Source of the DNA: an uncultured Eubacteriales bacterium
GTDB taxonomy: Bacteria > Bacillota_I > Bacilli_A > RF39 > UBA660
Direction: 5' to 3'
Assembly (NCBI GenBank): GCA_900319955.1
Contig: ONQM01000005.1
Location: 1-37,399 of the forward strand
Length of the DNA: 37,399 nucleotides
The number at the start of each line of letters is the position of its first letter. Within the stretch, counting starts at the first letter, position 1. The notes below the pieces were generated by a model. The model worked only from the letters and a program-made list of their open reading frames with translations. It searched no databases and was not told the DNA's origin. The translations under genes were made by a program, and so were the position numbers. Shown here piece after piece: positions 16,891 through 24,753 of the stretch.

Positions 16891-17031
16891 ATGAAATTAA
16901 AAGATGAAGAATTAGAAAAAGTAAATGGAGGTGAAGTTGGCATGTGGGTTTATTTAATAGTTACATCAATAATAATATTTGCATCAGGAGTAATTACAGG
17001 ATATACACACGGAAAGCCATGTAATAACTAA
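16891..17031 (+). CDS. Bacteriocin-like precursor 1 with double-glycine leader
   Basis: A 46-codon gene with ATG 16891 and a strong site (GGAGGT) directly after the accessory gene. The peptide begins MKLKDEELEKVNGG, a 14-residue leader of the class cut by C39 exporters (acidic/Leu pattern, then Gly-Gly). The predicted 32-residue core starts EVGMWVYLIV, is strongly hydrophobic, has a GxxxG motif (GVITG) and a single Cys near the end (KPCNN). GxxxG motifs in both partners are typical of class IIb two-peptide bacteriocins, and the next gene encodes a second peptide of the same design. The stop TAA overlaps the next ATG (TAATG), so the pair is translationally coupled. Pheromone rather than killing activity is possible. 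Confidence 0.85.
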   Translation: MKLKDEELEKVNGGEVGMWVYLIVTSIIIFASGVITGYTHGKPCNN

Positions 17032-17192
17032 TGAAAATAGAAGATAAAGTTTTAAATGAAATAGAAGGTGGTACTGTTAGTTTAGCAACATGGTTAAATG
17101 CAGTAACTAACATAATTAAAGTATTATTTGATGCAGGTGAAGGGCTTGGATCATCAATAAGAAGATTAGGTGATAACAACATATGCAAATAG
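17031..17192 (+). CDS. Bacteriocin-like precursor 2 with double-glycine leader
   Basis: A 53-codon gene starting at ATG 17031, overlapping the previous stop by one base. Its N-terminus MKIEDKVLNEIEGG is a 14-residue double-glycine leader closely matching precursor 1. The predicted 39-residue core starts TVSLATWLNAVTNI, is amphipathic and carries GEGLG (GxxxG), a basic segment (SIRRLG) and a Cys close to the C-terminus (NICK). Together with precursor 1 it looks like a two-peptide (class IIb) bacteriocin exported by the C39 transporter two genes upstream. No separate ribosome site is evident, so coupling would keep the two peptides near equal amounts. The third small gene overlaps its 3' end. 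Confidence 0.83.
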   Translation: MKIEDKVLNEIEGGTVSLATWLNAVTNIIKVLFDAGEGLGSSIRRLGDNNICK

Positions 17193-17278
17193 TAAAAGTA
17201 ATAGTAAAAAGTCTGGTTTTAGCATTATTTTTTGTAGTAATTTATAATTTAGGTATAAAAATAGGCATAAAATTGTAA
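17183..17278 (+). CDS. 31-residue membrane peptide at the end of the bacteriocin locus (immunity candidate)
   Basis: ATG 17183 overlaps the stop of precursor 2 by 10 bases in another frame. The peptide MQIVKVIVKSLVLALFFVVI... is a single hydrophobic helix with Lys at both ends and no leader, so it should sit in the membrane. Its place last in the cassette fits an immunity peptide, although known class IIb immunity proteins are longer. AGGTGA at 17169-17174, inside precursor 2, could serve as ribosome site. It is short enough that chance cannot be excluded. Confidence 0.5.
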   Translation: MQIVKVIVKSLVLALFFVVIYNLGIKIGIKL

Positions 17279-17305
17279 AAAAAATAAGAAAAATGTATTA
17301 TATTG

Positions 17306-17334
17306 TTGAATTTACTTTCTTTTTTTGCTATAAT
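17306..17334 (+). promoter_or_regulatory. rpsU promoter
   Basis: TTGAAT (17306-17311), a 17-bp spacer and TATAAT (17329-17334) with an extended TGC before it. This is the best promoter match in the window and sits about 33 bases before the start of rpsU. Confidence 0.8.
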
Positions 17335-17366
17335 CACTATAGTTGTAAATGAAGGGAGGGATAAAA

Positions 17367-17570
17367 ATGACACAAGTAACTGTAAAGAATGGCAACTTAG
17401 ATATGGCTTTAAGAAAATTTAAGCAGAAAGTTGCAAGAGACGGAGTCCCTTCAGAATGTAAAAAAAGAGAAGCCTATGATAAACCTGGAGTTCGTAGAAG
17501 AAAAGCTAAAAAAGAAGGCATCAAGAATTCTAGAAAAAGAAACAGAATGAATAGAGAAAGAGATTACTAA
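17367..17570 (+). CDS. rpsU: 30S ribosomal protein S21
   Basis: A 67-residue, very basic protein. TVKNGNLDMALRKFKQKVARDGV and KKREAYDKPGVRRRKAKKE follow the S21 pattern; the C-terminal tail (GIKNSRKRNRMNRERDY) is about ten residues longer than in Bacillus. S21 sits on the small-subunit platform near the anti-Shine-Dalgarno end of 16S rRNA. ATG 17367 has GGGAGGG before it; the ATG at 17349 would place the ribosome site inside the gene. It is monocistronic, between a strong promoter and a strong terminator. Confidence 0.95.
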   Translation: MTQVTVKNGNLDMALRKFKQKVARDGVPSECKKREAYDKPGVRRRKAKKEGIKNSRKRNRMNRERDY

Positions 17571-17600
17571 AAAAGTTGCTTTAAAAAAGCAGCTTTTTTC
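17569..17600 (+). terminator. rpsU terminator
   Basis: AAAAAGTTGCTTT / AAAGCAGCTTTTTT forms a long stem with one G-T pair and ends in T residues. Confidence 0.85.
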
Positions 17601-17665
17601 TTGTAATAAACTTTTTTATATAATATAATAATATCAGAGTAAAGATAAAGAAAGAGGGGAAAATT

Positions 17666-19486
17666 ATGGGAGCATCATTTATAATCGCAAGTATGTTCTA
17701 TAGTGCACTTTTATTAATAATATATTTTTCAAAGGATAAAGAGAAGAAAGATGAAAATAAAGTATATGGATATATGATAGTTACTAACTTCATAGGACTT
17801 ATTATTTCATTACTTTCATATTCAGTTACATTAAATAAAGATATGTTTGGAGCATTTACAACAATAATTAATAAGCTTTATTTAATATATCTTTTAACAT
17901 TTTTAATACTATTTATATATTATACATTCTTAATATCATTTAGTAAGAAAATTAATATGAGGTTTGATAAATATGATATATATAGGAAAATAAAGAGTAT
18001 ATTTATAAAAGTATATTTTGTATTTGCATTTGCTCTTCTTCTTCTTCCACTATACTATGAAAGTGCAGGAGTTGATAATGTATATTCATATGGTCCTGGA
18101 TCACTTCTTTGCATACTTATGAGTGCATTCGGAATAATTCTAAGTTTGATATTTATGATAGTTGGTAGAAAAAATATACGAAAAGAAAAATTTATACCAC
18201 TTATTACATATATTATACTTTTACCCCTTTCGTTAGTACTAGAATATAAGTATCCTAATCTATTGCTTACAACACCAATAGAAACATTTATTGTATTTTT
18301 AATATTCTTTACAATAGAAAATCCTGATCTTGATACAATAAACAATTTATCTAATAAAAATAATAGCTTGGAAGAAAGTAATGATGCCAAAAATAAATTT
18401 TTATCAAATATATCACATGAAATTAGAACTCCTCTTACAAATATAATTGGATTTACTGATAGTTTAAAAGAAAAAAATAAAGATATGAGTATTAAGGGTG
18501 ATATAGATAATATATCTGTTTCTGCAAATAACTTGCTAGAGGTAGTAAATGGAATACTTGATCTTTCTAAATTTGATAAAGATAAAGTTAAATTAAATAT
18601 TAAAAATTATGATTTAAAGTCAATGATTGAAGAAATAAGAGATTTTTCTAAAGAATTACTTGGAAATAAAAAAGTTGCATTTAGAACAAGCTTTGATACA
18701 GATATGCCTAAAGTGTTAAGAGGCGATTATGTAGTTTTAAGACAAATTATTCTTAATATGATTGCAAATGCAATGAAAAGAACAGAAGTTGGATATATTG
18801 AGTTTAGTGTGTCAACAATTTCTAAAGGAGATACTGCAAGAGTAATAATATCAGTAGAAGATACAGGCGGAACATTAAAAGAAAAAAAGCTTGAAAGCAT
18901 ATTTAAAGGTGCTTCAAATGGAAGCGACAACTACAAAGTAGAAGGGGTTGTAGCATCTCTTCCAGAAACATATAAACTTGTAAAACTAATGAATGGTAAA
19001 ATAATGGCACAAAATGTTTATGAAAGAGGATTAAAAGTTACAGTTGCAATTGATCAAGGAATAGTAACTAATGAAGTAGAAAAAGATGTACTTCCTGATA
19101 CGCCAATTGATATAGCAGGTAAAAATATTTTAATTGTTGATGATAACAGATTAAATATAAAAGTTGCAGAACGCTTACTTGCAAAATATAATGTTAATAT
19201 TAAATCTGTAACAAGTGGATCTGATTGTATAAGTTTAATTAATAATGGAGAGACATTTGACTTAATACTAATGGATGACATGATGCCAGAATTAAGTGGT
19301 GTTGAAACATTTAAGAAGTTAAAAACTAATCCTTCATTTAACACTCCAACAGTTATGTTAACAGCAAATGCAATGGAAGGTATGAGAGAAAAATATATTT
19401 CTCAAGATGGATTTGATGATTATATAGCAAAACCAATTGCAAAAGATGAACTTGAAAGAGTTTTAAGAAGCATATTTAGAAAGTGA
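17666..19486 (+). CDS. Hybrid sensor histidine kinase with receiver domain
   Basis: The 606-residue protein has about seven N-terminal membrane helices (residues about 5-225) as sensor, a HisKA domain with phosphorylated His251 in SHEIRTPL, an HATPase_c domain (N-box LNMIANAMK, G1 box VEDTGG) and a C-terminal receiver. The receiver has the acidic pair D492-D493 (IVDDN), the phosphoacceptor D537 (LMDDMMP), the switch Thr in TANAM and the Lys in AKP. The second glycine-rich ATP box (about residues 430-445, GVVASLPETYKLV) is poorer than usual, so ATP binding may be weak. No output regulator or phosphotransfer protein is nearby. It starts at ATG 17666 after AGAGGGG. The TGA stop here shows the standard code. 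The signal is unknown. Confidence 0.95.
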   Translation: MGASFIIASMFYSALLLIIYFSKDKEKKDENKVYGYMIVTNFIGLIISLLSYSVTLNKDMFGAFTTIINKLYLIYLLTFLILFIYYTFLISFSKKINMRFDKYDIYRKIKSIFIKVYFVFAFALLLLPLYYESAGVDNVYSYGPGSLLCILMSAFGIILSLIFMIVGRKNIRKEKFIPLITYIILLPLSLVLEYKYPNLLLTTPIETFIVFLIFFTIENPDLDTINNLSNKNNSLEESNDAKNKFLSNISHEIRTPLTNIIGFTDSLKEKNKDMSIKGDIDNISVSANNLLEVVNGILDLSKFDKDKVKLNIKNYDLKSMIEEIRDFSKELLGNKKVAFRTSFDTDMPKVLRGDYVVLRQIILNMIANAMKRTEVGYIEFSVSTISKGDTARVIISVEDTGGTLKEKKLESIFKGASNGSDNYKVEGVVASLPETYKLVKLMNGKIMAQNVYERGLKVTVAIDQGIVTNEVEKDVLPDTPIDIAGKNILIVDDNRLNIKVAERLLAKYNVNIKSVTSGSDCISLINNGETFDLILMDDMMPELSGVETFKKLKTNPSFNTPTVMLTANAMEGMREKYISQDGFDDYIAKPIAKDELERVLRSIFRK

Positions 19487-19589
19487 GATAAACTTTAACT
19501 TTTTTAAATGAAAAATAGTATGAGAAATATCATTAATTCACTTGAAAAATACATCTATTTTTGATAAGATAGACTTGTTTGTTAATAAG

Positions 19590-19768
19590 TGATGATTAGA
19601 GATAAGTAGTAAGTAATTTTCTTTAAAGAGAGGTTATGTTTGGTGTAAATAACTAAGAAAAAACTTATGAAGCTACTCTAGGAGCTTTGAGGTGAAAGCC
19701 TAAAAAAAAATTAAGACCGGATAAGGATGGTACCGTGCATTATGCACTCCTTATCATAGGTCTTTTTG
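19590..19768 (+). promoter_or_regulatory. Alanine T-box leader (GCU specifier)
   Basis: The leader has the usual T-box parts: the Stem I pattern (AGTA motif near 19605, AGAGAG, then TTGGTGTAAA), a specifier region GAAGCTACTC with the Ala codon GCT at 19672-19674, the T-box proper TGGTACCGTG (19728-19737) and a terminator pairing AAGACC and GATAAGGA (19713-19727) with TCCTTATC and GGTCTT (19748-19764). Uncharged tRNA-Ala would stabilise the antiterminator. It controls the kinase-like gene, alaS and probably holA. The upstream boundary is approximate. The spacer from 19487 to 19590 shows nothing else I can name. Confidence 0.92.
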
Positions 19769-19787
19769 TATATTAGGAGGTATTTTT

Positions 19788-20318
19788 ATGGTATATATGA
19801 TATGTGGAAAAGCAAGAAGCGGAAAGGATACGTTTGGAGAATATTTAAAAGAAGAGTTAGAGTCACGTGGAAAGAAAGTTTGTACAGTACATTTAGTAAA
19901 CTCACTAAAAGATATGATTTATCATTACTTTGGATGGGATGGTAATGATGAAACAAAGCCTAGAGAATTACTTCAAAGACTTGGTACAGATATTATAAGA
20001 AACAAAATGCATAAAGATATGTTCTTTATAAATAGAACTCTAGAAGATATGGAAATACTTTCAGAATTTTATGATACATTTATAATTCCAGATTGTAGAT
20101 TACCAATTGAGATTAAGAGTATAAAATATAAGTATCCTGATACAAAGGTAATTAAAGTTATAAGAGATGGTTTTGAATCAAATCTTTCTGACACAGAAAA
20201 AGCACATATTACAGAAACTGCACTTGATAATTATGCAGATTTTGATTATTACATACATAATACAACTCTTGAAAAATTAGAAGAAGATGCAAAAAAAATA
20301 GCAAAGGAGAATGATTAA
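19788..20318 (+). CDS. Deoxynucleoside monophosphate kinase-like P-loop protein
   Basis: The 176-residue protein begins MVYMICGKARSGKDTFG, a P-loop (G7-x4-G12-K13-D14) of the kind found in phage-type dNMP kinases and related nucleotide or dephospho-CoA kinases. DETKPRELLQRLGTDIIR and FIIPDCRLPIEIKSIK also fit the phage dNMP kinase family, where the Asp and Arg after the third strand contact the nucleotide. It would phosphorylate dNMPs for DNA synthesis, or another small substrate. It is the first gene after the alanine T-box, with AGGAGG before ATG 19788, and its stop lies one base before the alaS start. That placement is odd, since the T-box is normally tied to alanine supply or charging. 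Confidence 0.8.
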   Translation: MVYMICGKARSGKDTFGEYLKEELESRGKKVCTVHLVNSLKDMIYHYFGWDGNDETKPRELLQRLGTDIIRNKMHKDMFFINRTLEDMEILSEFYDTFIIPDCRLPIEIKSIKYKYPDTKVIKVIRDGFESNLSDTEKAHITETALDNYADFDYYIHNTTLEKLEEDAKKIAKEND

Positions 20319-20319
20319 T

Positions 20320-23010
20320 ATGAAATATATGACACATATGGAAATAAGAAACATGTGGCTAAACTACTTTAAGAATCATGGCCATATGATAATAGAGTCA
20401 GCATCATTAATACCAAAAGATGATGATAGTCTTTTATGGATTAATGCTGGCGTAACTCCACTTAAAAAATACTTTGATGGAAGTAAACTTCCTCCTGCAA
20501 AACGCCTAACAAGCATACAAAAATGTATTAGGACAAACGATATAGAAAATGTAGGTATTACTAAGCGTCATCAAACATTTTTTGAAATGATGGGTAATTT
20601 TTCTATTGGAGATTATTTTAGAGATGAAGCGATAGAAATGAGTTTTGAGCTTTTGACATCAGATAAATACTTTGGAATACCTAAAGAAAAGCTTTATGTT
20701 ACAATATATACAGATGATGTAGCAAGTGAAAAGAAATGGATTTCTGTTGGATTTCTTCCAGATCACATAGTAAAACTTGATGGAAACTTCTGGGAAATAG
20801 GTGAGGGGCCATGTGGACCTGACTCAGAAATCTTTTATGATAGAGGAGAAAAGTATGGTGACGCATCAGCACTTGATAAATTTAAGTGCGATGAAGAACA
20901 AGAGCGTTACGTAGAAATATGGAACAATGTTTTTTCACAATTTAATTCAGAGCCTGGAAAAGATAGATCTGAATATAAAGAACTTCCTCATAAAAATATA
21001 GATACAGGAGCAGGATTAGAGAGATGGTGCATGATACTTCAAGATACAGATTCAACATTTGAAACAGATCTTTTTATGCCAATTATGGAAAGTGTTGAAA
21101 TATTATCAGGTAAAAAATATGAAGGCCAATCAGAATTTAAAATAATAGCAGATCATATAAGAGCACTTACATTTGCTCTCGCTGATGGAGAAAACTTCTC
21201 TAATACTAAAAGAGGATATGTTTTAAGACGTCTTTTAAGAAGAAGTGTAAGAGCAGGCAAAAAATTAGGCATTAATGAAAACTTTATGTATAACCTAGTA
21301 GATGTTGTAGTAAGTGTTATGAAAGATGCTTATCCATATTTAGAAGACAAAGCAGCATACATTAAAAGTAAAATATTAATAGAAGAAAAACAGTTTAGAC
21401 TAACACTCAATGATGGTGAAAAAATACTAGAAAATTTAATGAAAAACTCAAATAATAAAACTATTTCTGGAGAAGATGCATTTAGGTTATATGACACATA
21501 TGGATTTCCATTTGAGTTAACACTTGAAATATTAAAAGAAAATGGTTTTACTACATCAAAAGAAGAATTTGATAAATATATGGAAATGCAAAAAGAAATG
21601 GCAAGAAAATCAACTAAAAATAAAAGTGCTATGGCATCTGGTAAGCAAATACTTGTTGACTTTAAAGAAAAAAGTACTTTTAGTTATGGAATATATAGAG
21701 TAAAAGGTAAAATAAATGGACTATTTACAAAAGATGCATCAGTAAATACTCTTTCTAAAGAAGGATTAGTTTCACTTACAAGAACATGCCTTTATGCAGA
21801 GTCTGGTGGTCAAATAAGTGATACTGGTATGATTATAGGTGATAACTTTAAAGCACGAGTATTAAGTGTATTTAAAGGCCCTAATGGTCAAAACATTCAT
21901 CATGTTAAGATACTTGATGGTGTAATGAAACTTGGAGATCAAGTAGAATCTGTTGTAGATAAAGATAGAAGAAAAGGAATTGAAGTTAACCATAGTGCAA
22001 CACATATACTTCATTATATATTAAGAAAATATATTGATGAAAATATAAGACAAGCTGGAAGTTATGTTGCAGAAGATAGATTAAGACTTGATATAAACTA
22101 TGCAGGGACTTTATCAGATGATGACATAATAAAAGTAGAAGATGAAGTAAATAACTTTATAAAAAAAGGATTTATTGTTAGTACTGAGGTTATGCCAATT
22201 GATAAAGCAAGAAAGTTAGGTGCAATGGCACTATTTACAGAAAAGTATGGAGACATAGTTCGTGTTGTAAAAATTGGTAAAAGTATTGAGCTTTGTGGTG
22301 GTACTCATATAGGTAGCAGTAAAGATATAAAACGTTTTGCAATAGTATCATATGAATCCAAAGGAGCAAACACATATAGAATTGAAGCAGTTACAAATGA
22401 CTTTATAAATAAAGCATTATTTGAAGTAATTAAACCTTATAATGATGAAATGGTAAAACTTTTAATGCATGCTAAAGAAGTACTTAATGAAGCAGATGAA
22501 GATGGAATTAAACTTGACTTTGATGTAGATATTGATAATTCAAAGCCCACTGGATATAAAGATATAGTATATAATCAAAATGAACTTAAATATGTAGAAG
22601 ATGAAGTATCTGCACTTGACAAAGAATTCTTTAAATTAAGAGAAGAAAAAGTATTATCAGATTTATCTAAATATGAAAATAAAATAGAAAAAAGAAATAA
22701 TTATAAGTATTTAGTATATGAAAGTGAAAAAATGGATAATGAACTTATAAAAGTAATACTTGATAACTTAATAAATAACGATAATTTAGTACTAGGTTTA
22801 TTTGTAAATAAGAATGAAAAGGGTGCTAATCTAATTATGAGAACAGATGGTAAGATAAATGCAGGTCTTTTAATTAAGAAATTAAGTACATTTATGGGTG
22901 CAGGTGGAGGAGGATCAGAAACCTTTGCATCAGGAGGAGCTAAAGACTTAAATAAAATAGAAGAAGCCATCAAAATAGTAGAAAGTGAAATAGATGAATT
23001 ATCTAATTAA
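20320..23010 (+). CDS. alaS: Alanyl-tRNA synthetase
   Basis: AlaRS charges tRNA-Ala and clears Ser/Gly mischarging. The 896-residue protein is of normal length. It shows the class II catalytic part (WINAGVTPLKKYF, RHQTFFEMMGNFSIGDYF, DTGAGLERW), the tRNA-recognition region, the editing domain with HxxxH (NHSATHILH) and the zinc-binding CGGTHIGSS, and the C-terminal DHHA1 domain (GAGGGGSETFASGGAKD). ATG 20320 is preferred over ATG 20311 because GGAGA at 20306-20310 is well spaced only to the later one. It is controlled by the upstream alanine T-box, and tRNA-Ala(TGC) itself lies about 6 kb upstream. holA overlaps its 3' end. Confidence 0.98.
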   Translation: MKYMTHMEIRNMWLNYFKNHGHMIIESASLIPKDDDSLLWINAGVTPLKKYFDGSKLPPAKRLTSIQKCIRTNDIENVGITKRHQTFFEMMGNFSIGDYFRDEAIEMSFELLTSDKYFGIPKEKLYVTIYTDDVASEKKWISVGFLPDHIVKLDGNFWEIGEGPCGPDSEIFYDRGEKYGDASALDKFKCDEEQERYVEIWNNVFSQFNSEPGKDRSEYKELPHKNIDTGAGLERWCMILQDTDSTFETDLFMPIMESVEILSGKKYEGQSEFKIIADHIRALTFALADGENFSNTKRGYVLRRLLRRSVRAGKKLGINENFMYNLVDVVVSVMKDAYPYLEDKAAYIKSKILIEEKQFRLTLNDGEKILENLMKNSNNKTISGEDAFRLYDTYGFPFELTLEILKENGFTTSKEEFDKYMEMQKEMARKSTKNKSAMASGKQILVDFKEKSTFSYGIYRVKGKINGLFTKDASVNTLSKEGLVSLTRTCLYAESGGQISDTGMIIGDNFKARVLSVFKGPNGQNIHHVKILDGVMKLGDQVESVVDKDRRKGIEVNHSATHILHYILRKYIDENIRQAGSYVAEDRLRLDINYAGTLSDDDIIKVEDEVNNFIKKGFIVSTEVMPIDKARKLGAMALFTEKYGDIVRVVKIGKSIELCGGTHIGSSKDIKRFAIVSYESKGANTYRIEAVTNDFINKALFEVIKPYNDEMVKLLMHAKEVLNEADEDGIKLDFDVDIDNSKPTGYKDIVYNQNELKYVEDEVSALDKEFFKLREEKVLSDLSKYENKIEKRNNYKYLVYESEKMDNELIKVILDNLINNDNLVLGLFVNKNEKGANLIMRTDGKINAGLLIKKLSTFMGAGGGGSETFASGGAKDLNKIEEAIKIVESEIDELSN

Positions 23011-23929
23011 ATATGAATCATTTATATTATTTGATAAATGGTTAAAAGATTTAAAAAAGAAATATAATGAAGAAGAAATATCAAACTATAATTTAACTGA
23101 AAATACACTTTCTGAAGCATTAGAAGACTTATGTACTTATTCACTTTTTAGTAATAAAAAACTAATAATCATTGATAGTATAATGAGTCTTTCTGATACA
23201 GATAAAGATTATAAAGCATTTATTAAGTATTTAGAAAATCCTAATAAAGATTACACTTTAGTTATGACTGATTCTAAGTTAACAAGCATAAAAAAAACTA
23301 TAAAAGAAATAAAGAAAAATTCTAAATATATAGAATTAAAAGAAAGTCCAATAGATTTTCTATCAAATAAACTAAAAGATTATAAAATAAGTATGATAGA
23401 TAAAAACTTGATACTTGAGTATACAGATAATGATATAGATAGTATTGAAAATGAGTGTAATAAACTTTATGAATATAAAGAGAAGGGGAGCACTATAACT
23501 AAAGAAGATATAGAGTCTGTGTGCTATAAAAGGCTTTATAACTATACTCCTCTTGCATTTGATATAACATCATATATTGCAAAAAAAGATTCATATAATG
23601 CAATGAAAACATATCTGGAATTTAAAAAATATAATGTAGATGATGCAGCACTTACTGGATTAATAGAAAGTGAATTAAGATCATTAAAGATTATATCAAA
23701 GATGAAGAACTCTGGCTTTAAAGATAGTGACATTGCATCAAACTCTCACATATCGAAGCCTCCATTTAATGAGAAGAAAATATATGTAATGGAAAAGCTT
23801 TTAAGATATGTGTCTGAAAAAGAAATAAATGATTTAATACATCAGTTCTATAATTTAGATTTAAGCATAAAAAATGGAACAAATATAAGTGAAAATCCAT
23901 TAGAATTATTTATATTAAATATAAAATAG
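22994..23929 (+). CDS. holA: DNA polymerase III delta subunit
   Basis: The delta subunit opens the sliding clamp within the clamp loader. The 311-residue length and layout fit: an N-terminal degenerate AAA fold (LFSNKKLIIIDSIM; DYTLVMTDSKL with no Walker A), a middle helical part, and a C-terminal collar domain (PLAFDITSYIAKKD, ALTGLIESELRSLKIISKMKNSGF, PPFNEKKIY). It starts inside the end of alaS (17-base overlap), so it is translated from the T-box controlled transcript. The family call rests on these scattered motifs and length, since delta subunits are poorly conserved. Confidence 0.85.
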   Translation: MNYLIKYESFILFDKWLKDLKKKYNEEEISNYNLTENTLSEALEDLCTYSLFSNKKLIIIDSIMSLSDTDKDYKAFIKYLENPNKDYTLVMTDSKLTSIKKTIKEIKKNSKYIELKESPIDFLSNKLKDYKISMIDKNLILEYTDNDIDSIENECNKLYEYKEKGSTITKEDIESVCYKRLYNYTPLAFDITSYIAKKDSYNAMKTYLEFKKYNVDDAALTGLIESELRSLKIISKMKNSGFKDSDIASNSHISKPPFNEKKIYVMEKLLRYVSEKEINDLIHQFYNLDLSIKNGTNISENPLELFILNIK

Positions 23930-23941
23930 AAGGAGAAAAAA

Positions 23942-24718
23942 ATGTACAGCATATTACAAAATACTGAAGGTACTAATTTATACCTATTAAATGATAAAGA
24001 AAATATAACAAAAAGACTTGAAAATATAGTTGATGTAGAAAAATATGAAATAAACGATGGCTTTATACTATATGTAAAATATTTAGAAAGAAAAGGAAAT
24101 CATTACACAAATTTTATTCATGGAAAATTAGATAGTAATGGATATACTAACTATTTTGAAGAACCTGATGTTAGACTAGTCGGAAAATTTGATAATACAT
24201 ATTTATTAAAAAATATATGTGAAGGTGTACATACAGCAAAGGATGAATCATATACATTATATAATTCTACATTAAAAAGAAGACTTGATTGTGACTATGC
24301 ATCAAGAAATGGAATGCTAAATGATGAAATATTAACAGGATATTTTGTAAAAAATGATAAAAAAATAGTTGATGTTTTATTTTCAATAACTGATATAAAT
24401 AGTTTAGAGGGAATAAAATTATACTCAATTAATTTAGATAAAATAATAAATATTTATACAGAAAATGAATATATAAATACATTGAATAGAAAAATAAAAG
24501 AAGAAGAGTTAAATAATTCATCAGATATAACTACATATTGTAAGAAATTAGAAAACTATTGTAAAGAAAGAGAACATGAAAAATTTATTGATAGATTAAA
24601 TCTTACGAAAGAAGATTTTATAAATAAATATTATAAGCCTTATAGATTATTAGACATTGATATAGAAAATATGTCAAAAAATGCAACAGAAAATCTGAAA
24701 AAATATATAAAAAAATAA
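23942..24718 (+). CDS. Unknown cytoplasmic protein downstream of holA
   Basis: A 258-residue acidic/Lys-rich protein without signal peptide or membrane helices; I do not recognise it. The N-terminal half looks beta-rich (DGFILYVKYLER, HTNFIHGKLDSNGY-like strands, VRLVGKFDNTYLLKN), and the C-terminal 80 residues look helical (LNRKIKEEELNN, CKKLENYCKEREHEKFIDRL). It lies 12 bases after holA, with AGAAGGAG before ATG 23942, and ends in a bidirectional terminator, so it is the last gene of the T-box operon. A role in replication or nucleotide supply can only be guessed from neighbours. Confidence 0.75.
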   Translation: MYSILQNTEGTNLYLLNDKENITKRLENIVDVEKYEINDGFILYVKYLERKGNHYTNFIHGKLDSNGYTNYFEEPDVRLVGKFDNTYLLKNICEGVHTAKDESYTLYNSTLKRRLDCDYASRNGMLNDEILTGYFVKNDKKIVDVLFSITDINSLEGIKLYSINLDKIINIYTENEYINTLNRKIKEEELNNSSDITTYCKKLENYCKEREHEKFIDRLNLTKEDFINKYYKPYRLLDIDIENMSKNATENLKKYIKK

Positions 24719-24753
24719 AAGAAAGTTAATGTTTTAAATGACTTTCTTTTATT
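24714..24753. terminator. Bidirectional terminator between the 23942 gene and rarA
   Basis: AATAAAAGAAAGT (24714-24726) and ACTTTCTTTTATT (24741-24753) are perfect complements with A-rich and T-rich flanks, able to stop transcription from both sides. Confidence 0.85.
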
